Shown here: positions 14,102 through 20,271 of the stretch, piece by piece
Position numbering within the stretch: position 1 is the stretch's first letter
How the letters are laid out: every line of letters starts with the position of its first letter
Origin: Chitinophagaceae bacterium
GTDB lineage: Bacteria; Bacteroidota; Bacteroidia; Chitinophagales; Chitinophagaceae
Reading direction: 5' to 3'
Assembly: GCA_947463105.1 (NCBI GenBank)
Contig: CANHSD010000017.1
Location: 1-20,271 of the forward strand
Length of the DNA: 20,271 nt
Notes under the pieces: model-generated
Database searches by the model: none
The model's input: the letters and a program-made list of their open reading frames with translations, nothing else
Told to the model about the DNA's origin: nothing
Translations under genes and position numbers: made by a program

Positions 14102-15331
14102 TTAGAAAGGGGTCGCCTTTCGCTCTGCCTGAAGGCTTCGGAAGGTGATTATCGTGCTGAAAAGGAAGAAAAACGCCCCGGCAATGAAGGGGGCACCTGG
14201 AAAATAAAGCGGAGCGCCATCCCTGCTGAAAAATGAAAACAGGTTGGTCATCAGGGGCGGACCAACGATAGCGGTAGCGCTGATCAGGCTCGTAAGGGCC
14301 CCCTGTAACTCCCCTTGTTCATTGGCAGGAACATGAGAAGAGATGAGGCCCTGCAAGGCGGGGCCGGCAATTCCTCCAAGGCAATAAATGACGCAAAAAG
14401 CAAACATCATATAGGTATTGGGAGCATAGGCAAAGCAGACCATCCCACTGGTATACAACACCAGGCCGACGAAGACGGCCTTTGTCTGACCAAGCTTTGG
14501 TATGGCAATCCGGATCAATCCTCCCTGAACAATGGCAATCATCAGCCCCACAAAGGCCAGGGAGTATCCGACCATGGCAGGATCCCATCCAAATTTCTTC
14601 ATGGTATAATAGCTCCAGGTGCTCTGAACGGCATTTGCACCGATGTATATAAAGGTCAGTGAAAGGATCAAGCCTGCCACTGCAGGGTATTTTCTGAGGT
14701 GAATCAGTGAGCCTACCGGGTTGGCCCTCTTCCACTCAAATTTTCTTCTTTTGTCTTTTGAAAGGGATTCGGGGAGGATGAACATGCCGTACAGCCAGTT
14801 GACCATGGTGAGGCCTGCGGCAAACAAAAAGGGAACCCTCTCGCCAAACTGGCCCAAGACTCCACCAATCAGAGGCCCAATGATGAAGCCCATACCAAAT
14901 GCGGCACCAATCATCCCAAAATTCTGTGCCCTTTTTTCTGGCGTACTGATGTCAGCGACATAGGCGGATGCTGTGGTAAAACTTGCACCCGTGATACCAG
15001 ACAATACCCTGGCAATGAAAAGCCAGGTGATGCTTGGTGCCCAGGCAAGCAGCAGGTAATCCAGGCCAAATCCGAAAAGGGAAAAAAGAATCACCGCCCT
15101 TCTGCCATACTGGTCGCTGAGGCTTCCCAGTACAGGAGCAAACAAGAACTGCATGAAGGCATAGGTAAACATCAGCCAACCACCATAGCGGGAAGCCACA
15201 CTCATGTCTCCTCCGGTCAATTGCTGAATCAGTTTGGGCAGCACAGGAATAATGATGCCCAACCCGATGACGTCAACCAGTACGGTTACAAAAATGAATC
15301 CCAACGCAGCTGATCTACCCTTCCCTAACAT
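14102..15331 (-). CDS. MFS transporter of the TCR/Tet (TetA-like) family
   Basis: The 409-aa protein has 12 predicted membrane spans and begins MLGKGRSAALGFIFVTVLVD. The Tet-family signatures are IIIPVLPKL in span 1, motif A GSLSDQYGRR (69-78) between spans 2 and 3, and ARVLSGITGAS in span 4-5. It should be a proton-coupled drug or metabolite exporter of the inner membrane. The TetA group contains tetracycline pumps, but similarity at this level does not establish that substrate. No TetR-type regulator is adjacent. The start ATG at 15331 is chosen because the frame upstream to 15400 overlaps the Dabb gene. It is 17 bases downstream of that gene and probably shares its promoter. Confidence 0.92.
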   Translation of the reverse strand: MLGKGRSAALGFIFVTVLVDVIGLGIIIPVLPKLIQQLTGGDMSVASRYGGWLMFTYAFMQFLFAPVLGSLSDQYGRRAVILFSLFGFGLDYLLLAWAPSITWLFIARVLSGITGASFTTASAYVADISTPEKRAQNFGMIGAAFGMGFIIGPLIGGVLGQFGERVPFLFAAGLTMVNWLYGMFILPESLSKDKRRKFEWKRANPVGSLIHLRKYPAVAGLILSLTFIYIGANAVQSTWSYYTMKKFGWDPAMVGYSLAFVGLMIAIVQGGLIRIAIPKLGQTKAVFVGLVLYTSGMVCFAYAPNTYMMFAFCVIYCLGGIAGPALQGLISSHVPANEQGELQGALTSLISATAIVGPPLMTNLFSFFSRDGAPLYFPGAPFIAGAFFFLFSTIITFRSLQAERKATPF

Positions 15332-15348
15332 CCTGTTGTATTGATTGA

Positions 15349-15666
15349 TTAGTGTTGCAATGAATCGTAAACCTTCACCTTGCTCCAAAGAGATGAGCAA
15401 TCTGAAATGAATTTCAGGTGCTTCGGATGAACCTGGTAGGCATCATGGTCTTCGGAAGTTTCAAAAATATTCAACCAGGAAATGGCGTAGGTATTGTCAA
15501 TCACCTCCCTGTCTGTGGGTGCGGGCACACCAATATGGTACATCTTGATTTCCTCCACTGAAGCCAACGCCTCGAGTCCTTCTACCAATTTCTGAAGGTC
15601 TTCTTTGCTTTCAGGATTCTTGAGCCAAAAATAAACATGATGAATAAATGTGTTCTTGAGTTCCAT
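15349..15666 (-). CDS. Dabb (stress-responsive alpha/beta barrel) domain protein
   Basis: The 105-aa protein starts MELKNTFIHHVYFWLKNPES, the typical first strand of the Dabb family with the conserved H-x-V-x-F-x-L pattern. It ends with the expected ISWLNIFETSEDHDAYQVHP helix-strand unit and a last helix-strand. Dabb proteins form dimeric ferredoxin-like barrels; functions are mostly unknown, some bind small ligands or act in polyketide chemistry. It is translated from the ATG at 15664-15666; the longer frame runs into the amidase gene. The gene has its own consensus promoter at the end of the amidase gene. Confidence 0.9.
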   Translation of the reverse strand: MELKNTFIHHVYFWLKNPESKEDLQKLVEGLEALASVEEIKMYHIGVPAPTDREVIDNTYAISWLNIFETSEDHDAYQVHPKHLKFISDCSSLWSKVKVYDSLQH

Positions 15667-15692
15667 TGTAAATTGATTGAGCTGTGAAGGTA

Positions 15693-15722
15693 CAAAATTA
15701 TCAGCGGGCCTCTTGCAGCCAA
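15693..15722 (-). promoter_or_regulatory. Promoter of the Dabb-TetA-like pair
   Basis: On the minus strand TTG (15722 to 15720), a 19-base spacer and TAATTTTG (15700 to 15693) fit TTG-N19-TAnnTTTG. The -33 part lies within the end of the amidase gene and the -7 box directly follows its stop, giving the two downstream genes separate expression. Confidence 0.65.
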
Positions 15723-16909
15723 TCCTGTATGCCAAGCCGAATTTTTTTGGCAACATTATCCGGAGATTTTTTGGAGAGGATGAATTTTTCATCTGAGCGA
15801 TTGCTCAGAAAAGCCACTTCCACAAGGCTGTTGGGATAATCGGTAGGGCCGCTCAACGCAAAATTGAAACTGCCTACATTGCCAAATTCAGCCAATCCCA
15901 GTTCCATCATCCTTTTTAAAATGGTTTGCGTCAGCGGACGAAAACCAATATGCCTGTAAAACGTACTGGTTCCCTTCACCGTATCCACCGATGAGGAATT
16001 GAAATGAATGCTGATCAGCAGGTCTGGTGCGGTATCGCGCAGCATCTTGATCCGCTCGGGCATGCTCAGGGAAGTATCCTTGGTCCTGGTCATGAATACT
16101 CTTTTTACGCCTGCTTTTTTCAGCTCTCTTTCAAAGGCTGTAGCATATTCGAGGGTGAGTTTTTTTTCAAGTTTGGAAGATGTACTTCCTGCCGCTCCGG
16201 AATTATCTCCCCCATGCCCTGCGTCGACTGCAACGAATACGTTTTTGAAATGCTTGTCTGGTGAATGCTTGATCCTGATGGTCAACCTCGACCCAATGGT
16301 GTCATAATAAACTGAATAACCCCAATGCATCTTGCTCTTCAGGTCAACATAGACCCTCAAGACCCCATTTTCCATTTGTTCAAACCAGGTATTCCTTATT
16401 TCCTTGAGCACTCCTTTCTGGGTGATCCAGTTGGTATTGGAGGTGATGCCAAAAAGATCAATGGACAACCTGTTAGGGTTCACCTGCATGGTTCCGCGGT
16501 AGGGCAGCTTTTCGGGCATGGAGATGGTAATATAATCAAACCTTTCATCGCTGTACGTTTTCCAGTTGCCACTCAGGTAATAGGATTTTGACTTGAAAGA
16601 GGAATCAAAACGCAGGCTCGACTTGGCTACAAAGGCCTTTAAGTTGTCAGCAAGCGAGATAATATAATCTGCATTCAGGCTGTCCACCACTTTCACCAAA
16701 ACACCCGTATCCATATAGGTCATCTTGGCCCCGCCCAATCGGTCATCACCAGGCCCGTATTCAAAAAAAGGGAGCACGCCGGTGGTTCTTGCAAGCCTCA
16801 CTGTTTTGCCGTTGGGAGATCCAAGTTGGCCACCGTTGAGCACAGGCTGGCCCTGAGCAATGACAAGGAAGCAGAGATAAACCATAAACTGAAAAGCCGT
16901 CTTTCGCAT
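15701..16909 (-). CDS. Exported N-acetylmuramoyl-L-alanine amidase (Amidase_3)
   Basis: The 402-aa protein has a signal peptide (MRKTAFQFMVYLCFLVIAQG), an N-terminal beta-rich AMIN-like region of about 200 residues that may bind peptidoglycan, and a C-terminal zinc amidase domain from about residue 223. Zinc ligands and catalytic residues are present: H232 in VDAGHGG, E248 in KLEKKLTLEYA, H302 in LISIHFN and E364 in LVEVAFLSN. It should cleave the amide bond between MurNAc and L-Ala in the periplasm during division or wall turnover. TAACTTAG, one base off the -7 consensus, lies 4 bases upstream of the ATG (16921 to 16914), again suggesting a short leader. Confidence 0.93.
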   Translation of the reverse strand: MRKTAFQFMVYLCFLVIAQGQPVLNGGQLGSPNGKTVRLARTTGVLPFFEYGPGDDRLGGAKMTYMDTGVLVKVVDSLNADYIISLADNLKAFVAKSSLRFDSSFKSKSYYLSGNWKTYSDERFDYITISMPEKLPYRGTMQVNPNRLSIDLFGITSNTNWITQKGVLKEIRNTWFEQMENGVLRVYVDLKSKMHWGYSVYYDTIGSRLTIRIKHSPDKHFKNVFVAVDAGHGGDNSGAAGSTSSKLEKKLTLEYATAFERELKKAGVKRVFMTRTKDTSLSMPERIKMLRDTAPDLLISIHFNSSSVDTVKGTSTFYRHIGFRPLTQTILKRMMELGLAEFGNVGSFNFALSGPTDYPNSLVEVAFLSNRSDEKFILSKKSPDNVAKKIRLGIQDWLQEAR

Positions 16910-17077
16910 TGCACTAAGTTAGTTTTTTTACCATGCCCTTCCGTATAATTACGCATATCAAAAAGCAGTTTCACTTAATTTTCACTGATTTGAGGCATGT
17001 ATATAATAGAATCGATGGCAAATCGTTTAAACAGGGAGCCTATTTTAAACCCAATATCAAGGAACCAATCGAATCCC

Positions 17078-17788
17078 ATGCAAAAATCAACGAACAACAG
17101 TTTCATTGCCATCTCGTCTGCATATCTTTTTATTTTCATTACCAGTTCTCTTGTCAATAAATTTTCATCTGCCGCTGAAAATCCAGTGGCCATCTTGAAT
17201 GTATTGACTTCTCTCATTCAAGCACCACTGATGCTTCTCCTGCTCAGCCATCTGGCTGGTAAAAGCATGATCAACAACCTGATCAAGGGTTGTCTTGCCT
17301 TTTTGCTGGCATTCAGTGCGGCATCACTTGCTTTGAGGGGTATGGAAGACAGCAATATCTTCATGATCATGTTGGCGGGATCCATTCCTGTTTTCTTTTT
17401 TACATCGATGCTTTTTGTAGACCATGTAAAACAAATGATCTACGAAAAGAAAGGAGCCAACAAGACAATCATGCTCAGCAGTGTAGTATTCGCCTTCGGC
17501 GCCTACATCATTTTACTGCTCTTGAACAGGATTGATCCAAGGGCGCATGCCCACGATATTAGGATCTTGCTGGGACTCATCACCCTGGTATCGGGCCTGG
17601 TCATGGCAACTTGCCTTGCTTTCGCCAAATCCGAAACAAAAGAATTGGTTACTGAATCCGACAGAACGCCAGTGCAGGTGGGTTTTGACCAATGGGAAAA
17701 CTTTTCACTGTCGAACACGCCTGATGTGATCAAAAAAGGAGTAACCGATATCAGCAAATATTATTCAGGATTGCAGAAGACCAGCTAA
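17078..17788 (+). CDS. Multi-spanning membrane protein of unknown function
   Basis: I do not recognise this protein. From the ATG at 17078 it has 236 residues and about six hydrophobic segments (AISSAYLFIFITSSL; VLTSLIQAPLMLLLLSHLA; GCLAFLLAFSAASLAL; FMIMLAGSIPVFFFTSMLF; IMLSSVVFAFGAYIILLLL; LLGLITLVSGLVMATCLAF). A soluble C-terminal tail of about 50 residues ends SKYYSGLQKTS. No enzyme motif is visible. Two upstream in-frame ATGs (16997, 17015) would add polar residues with no membrane character; I prefer 17078 but the start is uncertain. It is divergent from the amidase gene and followed by a strong terminator, so it is probably a single-gene transcript. Confidence 0.7.
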   Translation: MQKSTNNSFIAISSAYLFIFITSSLVNKFSSAAENPVAILNVLTSLIQAPLMLLLLSHLAGKSMINNLIKGCLAFLLAFSAASLALRGMEDSNIFMIMLAGSIPVFFFTSMLFVDHVKQMIYEKKGANKTIMLSSVVFAFGAYIILLLLNRIDPRAHAHDIRILLGLITLVSGLVMATCLAFAKSETKELVTESDRTPVQVGFDQWENFSLSNTPDVIKKGVTDISKYYSGLQKTS

Positions 17789-17807
17789 AGGTTAACCGCA
17801 TCCCTTC

Positions 17808-17846
17808 AAATGGCGTTTTTCATCTTGAAAGACGCCATTTTTATTT
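17808..17846 (+). terminator. Intrinsic terminator after the membrane protein gene
   Basis: AAATGGCGT (17808-17816) pairs with ACGCCATTT (17832-17840). The stem is extended by TTTC/GAAA around a short loop and followed by a T-rich run. It lies 20 bases past the stop at 17788. Confidence 0.85.
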
Positions 17847-17938
17847 CATGTGCTTCACCCCGATCCCTCAAATGTTGACAACGAAAAAATGGTTTTACAT
17901 CAGAATTGATGAAATTTAACCGCTGATTAAACCACACC

Positions 17939-19057
17939 ATGACCATCTTTTTCATCATAGCTGTTGCAGTGCTCCTGCCTTACCGGTTCATCATCCGCCG
18001 TGCAAACAGGCAGTTGATGTTTCTGCAGCGATATTCTGCCACCCGGGTTTCGGCAGACAAAGCCAGCATCATTATAGCCGCCAGGAACGAAGAAATGAAT
18101 ATCGGACCTTGCCTGGAGTCCTTGCTGGCACAGGATTTCCCGCGAGAGCAAATGGAAATCATTGTGGTGGATGACCAATCGGTTGACGGAACTGCAGCAT
18201 TGGTACAGCGTTATGCTGACAGGGGTATACGGTTGATCAGCCTTGGCATGGATGAGGCCTTTGGAAAGAAGGCCGCGATTGCCAGGGGGATTGCTGCCGC
18301 CTCTCATCCCATCATCATCACCACTGATGCAGATTGCAGTTACTCCACCAAATGGATCAATACCCTTTTATCCTTCAGGGAAAAAACGGATGCTGTTTTT
18401 GTTGCAGCACCCGTACAATTTAAAAAAGAAATCAGTCTGCTTGACCGCTTTCAGTCGCTTGATTTCATGGCCCTGCAAGGAATTACTGCAGCAGGCGTGA
18501 GCGGCAAATATTTGAACATGTGCAATGGCGCCAACCTGCTCTATACCAAGGAAGGTTTTTCAGCAGTCAATGGATTTGAAGGCATTGATCATATCGCCTC
18601 AGGCGATGACATGTTGTTGATGGAAAAGATTAACAAAGCTTTTCCTGGCGGGATTGCTTATTGTTTTTCCGAAGATGCGATTGTGGTTACCGAGCCTGCA
18701 GCTTCCTGGACTGCATTTATCCAGCAAAGGATTCGCTGGTCGAGCAAAGCAACTAATTATACCAGCTTTGTTATCAAAGCAACCCTTCTCTTGGTTTATC
18801 TCGTGAATGCGGCAGTGGTGTATTTGTTGTTGGCGGGTATCTTTGATTTTCAGCTCATGAAGTGTGGCCTTTTGTTGACTTTAATGAAAACAATTGTGGA
18901 ACTGCCCTTCATGATTCGAACCGCAAGGTTCTTTAACAAGTCTGCATTAATAGCCTGGTTCATCCCCTTCCAACCACTACATGCCCTCTACACAGTTGTG
19001 GCAGGAACCTTTGGGTTGTTTTCGAAGTACAGGTGGAAGGGAAGGGAGGTGGGTTGA
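17939..19057 (+). CDS. Membrane-associated family 2 glycosyltransferase
   Basis: The 372-aa GT-A enzyme has an N-terminal membrane segment (FFIIAVAVLLPYRFII), the catalytic domain, and two to three C-terminal membrane helices. Motifs run in order: IIIAARNEEMNIGPCLESL (45-63), VVDDQS (76-81), the metal-binding DAD in ITTDADCS (D130, D132), SGDD (221-224) and QQRIRW (262-267, Q-x-x-R-W). The Q-x-x-R-W motif indicates a processive or polyprenyl/lipid-linked type. The acceptor and sugar cannot be read from the sequence; cell-surface polysaccharide or glycolipid synthesis is the general role. No polysaccharide cluster surrounds it. The gene is convergent with the Lrp/AsnC regulator. Confidence 0.9.
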   Translation: MTIFFIIAVAVLLPYRFIIRRANRQLMFLQRYSATRVSADKASIIIAARNEEMNIGPCLESLLAQDFPREQMEIIVVDDQSVDGTAALVQRYADRGIRLISLGMDEAFGKKAAIARGIAAASHPIIITTDADCSYSTKWINTLLSFREKTDAVFVAAPVQFKKEISLLDRFQSLDFMALQGITAAGVSGKYLNMCNGANLLYTKEGFSAVNGFEGIDHIASGDDMLLMEKINKAFPGGIAYCFSEDAIVVTEPAASWTAFIQQRIRWSSKATNYTSFVIKATLLLVYLVNAAVVYLLLAGIFDFQLMKCGLLLTLMKTIVELPFMIRTARFFNKSALIAWFIPFQPLHALYTVVAGTFGLFSKYRWKGREVG

Positions 19058-19072
19058 AGAATTATTCAGTTA

Positions 19073-19540
19073 TCAGCCGGCGACGGGAACGTGGCGGTTG
19101 AAGCTTTCATCAAGCGAAATGAAGGTTTCTGTCCGTTCAATGCCCTTGATTTTTTGCAGTTGATCGTGCAAGACAAAACGCAATTGCGTGATGTCTTTGG
19201 CCACCACTTCCAGGAACATGCTGTAATTACCAGTTGTATAATTCAGTCTGACGATTTCAGGGATTTTCTTCAGGTCTTCCGCCACTTGATCATAAAGGGA
19301 ACTTTTTTCAAGAAAGATTCCTACAAATGCTGTAATATCGTAGCCCAAAAGCTTTAGGTCAACGTTAAGCCTGGTGCCTTTTACGATGCCAATCTCTTGC
19401 AGTTTCTTGATGCGCACATGTATTGTTCCACCAGAAACAAAGAGTTGCTTGCCGAGGTCTGCATAGGAAATACCAGCATCTTCCATCATGATCTGTATGA
19501 TTTGGAGGTCTAGTTTGTCAAGATTTAATTTTGTGGCCAT
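19073..19540 (-). CDS. Lrp/AsnC family transcriptional regulator
   Basis: The 155-aa protein has the AsnC-type helix-turn-helix at residues 6-60 (LDKLDLQIIQIMMEDAGISY, then the recognition part VSGGTIHVRIKKLQEIGIVKG) and a C-terminal RAM ligand-binding domain (ITAFVGIFLEK, YTTGNYSMFLEVV). Such proteins form octamers or hexadecamers, sense amino acids and usually bind paired sites with near-helical phasing. Its upstream region has exactly that: two copies of an inverted repeat about 31 bases apart, one of which covers the gene's own promoter. The target genes are not known. The divergent transcript is the tRNA-like RNA at 19673, which is therefore a candidate target. Confidence 0.93.
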   Translation of the reverse strand: MATKLNLDKLDLQIIQIMMEDAGISYADLGKQLFVSGGTIHVRIKKLQEIGIVKGTRLNVDLKLLGYDITAFVGIFLEKSSLYDQVAEDLKKIPEIVRLNYTTGNYSMFLEVVAKDITQLRFVLHDQLQKIKGIERTETFISLDESFNRHVPVAG

Positions 19541-19565
19541 ATCTGGTATCCGTTTTATTACTTTT

Positions 19566-19598
19566 CAAATATAAGTGCAATTTATTGAATAATATCAA
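19566..19598 (-). promoter_or_regulatory. Promoter of the Lrp/AsnC gene
   Basis: On the minus strand TATATTTG (19573 to 19566) is an exact -7 box 25 bases before the ATG. A TTG (19598 to 19596) lies 22 bases upstream and belongs to a half-site of the first inverted repeat, which suggests autoregulation. Confidence 0.6.
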
Positions 19599-19602
19599 TA
19601 AA
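19581..19602. promoter_or_regulatory. Operator-like inverted repeat, copy 1
   Basis: TTTATTGA (19581-19588) and TCAATAAA (19595-19602) are perfect 8-bp inverted half-sites separated by ATAATA. It covers the -33 region of the Lrp/AsnC gene. Confidence 0.6.
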
Positions 19603-19611
19603 TAAAAAATA

Positions 19612-19634
19612 TTTGTTGAAATATTATCAATAAA
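19612..19634. promoter_or_regulatory. Operator-like inverted repeat, copy 2
   Basis: TTTGTTGA (19612-19619) and TCAATAAA (19627-19634) repeat the arms of copy 1 with one mismatch and a 7-base spacer. Its centre is about 31.5 bases from that of copy 1, three helical turns. It covers the expected -33 region of the promoter at 19648. Confidence 0.6.
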
Positions 19635-19647
19635 ATATGCTTTACCT

Positions 19648-19655
19648 TAAATTTG
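19648..19655 (+). promoter_or_regulatory. Promoter -7 box of the tRNA-like RNA
   Basis: TAAATTTG matches TAnnTTTG exactly and ends 17 bases before the first base of the folded RNA at 19673. No TTG is present at the -33 position; instead the second operator-like repeat occupies it, as in an activator- or repressor-controlled promoter. Confidence 0.6.
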
Positions 19656-19672
19656 CATCAGTTCATAACCAC

Positions 19673-19835
19673 TGTGGGGTGATGAAATTTTGGCAGACAT
19701 GCCCTCTTGTCTCGGGGGTGAGGATAACAGGATAAACGTAGTGTAGAGCCGTCTCGCAAGAGGCGACCAGGGTCGACCACTGAACTTTGCGCTACAGCTA
19801 ACTGCCTCGTGGAGGTTCGACCCCTCCCCCTACAG
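19673..19835 (+). ncRNA. tRNA-like RNA with class II body and about 92-nt variable region
   Basis: The segment folds as a tRNA. The acceptor strand TGTGGGG (19673-19679) pairs with CCCTACA (19828-19834) with one G-U. A Leu-like D arm has ATG/CAT stem (19682-19684, 19698-19700) and GG at 19692-19693. The anticodon arm is CCCTC (19702-19706), loop TTGTCTC, GGGGG (19714-19718). The T arm is GGAGG, loop TTCGACC, CCTCC (19811-19827). Discriminator is G19835, and no CCA is encoded. Between anticodon and T arms lie 92 bases instead of 4-24. They appear folded: TGAGG/CCTCG at the base, CAG/CTG above, TGTAGAGC/GCGCTACA with one mismatch, and a GCAA tetraloop hairpin at 19751-19764. The anticodon position reads GUC, which does not match a Leu/Ser body. 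A promoter box precedes it and a strong terminator follows. Alternatives are a reduced tmRNA or a decayed tRNA; it is too short for known tmRNA or RNase P RNA. Confidence 0.6.
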
Positions 19836-19839
19836 CAAT

Positions 19840-19884
19840 AAAAAGCCCATAATCAACTGGAATACAGTTTTTTATGGGCTTTTT
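19840..19884 (+). terminator. Strong intrinsic terminator after the tRNA-like RNA
   Basis: AAAAAGCCCATAA (19840-19852) pairs perfectly with TTATGGGCTTTTT (19872-19884). An inner AACTG/CAGTT stem (19855-19869) extends the hairpin beyond a 2x2 internal loop. The T run is built into the 3' arm. It begins 5 bases after the discriminator, so the RNA is its own transcription unit. Confidence 0.9.
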
Positions 19885-20021
19885 GATTTGGAGTACTATA
19901 AATCGCTCGCTAAAACAATAAATCCGATTTTTTCCTTATCTCGTTAATGGTTTTTTCTGATTACGTAAGCCTGTGGTCTGTAATTGAATGCAACTTGCAC
20001 CCGGATTTAAAAACAGTTACG

Positions 20022-20271
20022 ATGCTAAGAACAATCACCTTGATTCTGTTTGTTGCGTTTGGTGTGCCCGGTATTGCTCAGCAGGTTGATACTTTGAAGC
20101 AAAAGACAGATTCATCCCTTTTTCACACCAAATACCTCCCGGATATCAATCTGGTTGGCAGGAATACAGGCGCAGACATTCTTTTTCTTCCTGAAATTGT
20201 TGGTACAACCATCAATGCAGGCAAGAAGAATTCACTTATTGTCATGGATAATGTACAGGGCAATGTGGTCA
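20022..20271 (+). CDS. TonB-dependent receptor, FecA-like, 5' part
   Basis: The frame from the ATG at 20022 is open to the window edge (83 complete codons). A signal peptide (MLRTITLILFVAFGVPGIAQ) is followed by a short linker and the start of the plug domain: PDINLVGRNTGADILFLPEI, then VGTTINAGKKNSLIVMDNVQ, then GNVV. The last stretch is the plug-domain opening typical of Fe(III)-dicitrate type (FecA) receptors of Bacteroidota. It would be an outer-membrane beta-barrel for siderophore or iron-citrate uptake powered by TonB. There is no carboxypeptidase-like (CarboxypepD_reg) N-terminal repeat, so it is not a SusC-type protein. The space from 19885 to 20021 shows no clear promoter box and no Fur-like site that I can see. 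Confidence 0.82.
   Translation, partial: MLRTITLILFVAFGVPGIAQQVDTLKQKTDSSLFHTKYLPDINLVGRNTGADILFLPEIVGTTINAGKKNSLIVMDNVQGNVV

Noticed and set aside
14102..15331. Naming the pump tet(A)/tetracycline resistance
   Set aside because: Family motifs fit, but no substrate-specific residue or TetR neighbour supports tetracycline as substrate.
19673..19835. Group I intron inside a tRNA-Leu gene
   Set aside because: The extra sequence lies between the anticodon arm and T arm, not in the anticodon loop, and at about 90 nt is far too short and lacks the conserved core helices.
19673..19884. RNase P RNA, SRP RNA or 6S RNA
   Set aside because: The length and the absence of the conserved core motifs of RNase P and SRP RNA exclude the first two; the cloverleaf arms do not fit 6S RNA.
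1..20271. CRISPR array, prophage or defence island
   Set aside because: No regularly spaced repeats, cas genes, phage structural genes or restriction genes were seen.

Overview
The window is chromosomal DNA from a member of the Bacteroidota, most likely a Chitinophagales/Chitinophagaceae-type bacterium. This rests on the long Bacteroidota form of IspG, the small glycine-rich RRM protein, a TonB-dependent receptor with FecA-type wording, lipoproteins, weak Shine-Dalgarno sequences, and many exact matches to the Bacteroidota promoter -7 box TAnnTTTG. That box repeatedly fixes the gene start. I see no insertion sequence, CRISPR array or phage module.

Layout. (1) 1-1990 is an accessory-looking left edge: the tail of a beta-propeller sensor protein, an A+T-rich AAA ATPase (DUF4143 type), a broken remnant of a VOC/glyoxalase gene abutting the ATPase stop, and a small YCII/muconolactone-isomerase-like protein. 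(2) 1995-6966 is a minus-strand unit: typA/bipA, a small two-cysteine membrane protein, a class D beta-lactamase-like lipoprotein that has lost its catalytic Ser and Lys, and ispG. (3) 7123-11343 holds fabH, an unrecognised protein, a secreted NUC-type nuclease, heme A synthase, rnhB and a truncated HicB-like antitoxin. (4) 11315-13563 holds a YrdC/YciO-type protein, korB without korA beside it, and an AhpD-like protein. (5) 13516-16909 holds an RRM RNA-binding gene with a long leader, then a minus-strand unit of amidase, Dabb protein and TetA-like efflux pump. (6) 17078-19540 holds a membrane protein with a clear terminator, a GT2 glycosyltransferase and an Lrp/AsnC regulator. (7) 19541-20271 is the most unusual part: a divergent control region with two copies of an inverted repeat, a promoter-like box, a compact tRNA-like RNA with a very long structured variable region ending in a strong intrinsic terminator, and the start of a TonB-dependent receptor.

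Most of the window is ordinary housekeeping: isoprenoid synthesis, translation stress, fatty acid initiation, heme A, RNase HII, 2-oxoacid oxidation and peptidoglycan hydrolysis. The best candidate for something undescribed is the tRNA-like RNA at 19673-19835. It is divergent from an Lrp/AsnC regulator, and its promoter region lies in the same pair of inverted repeats. The dead beta-lactamase homologue is second.
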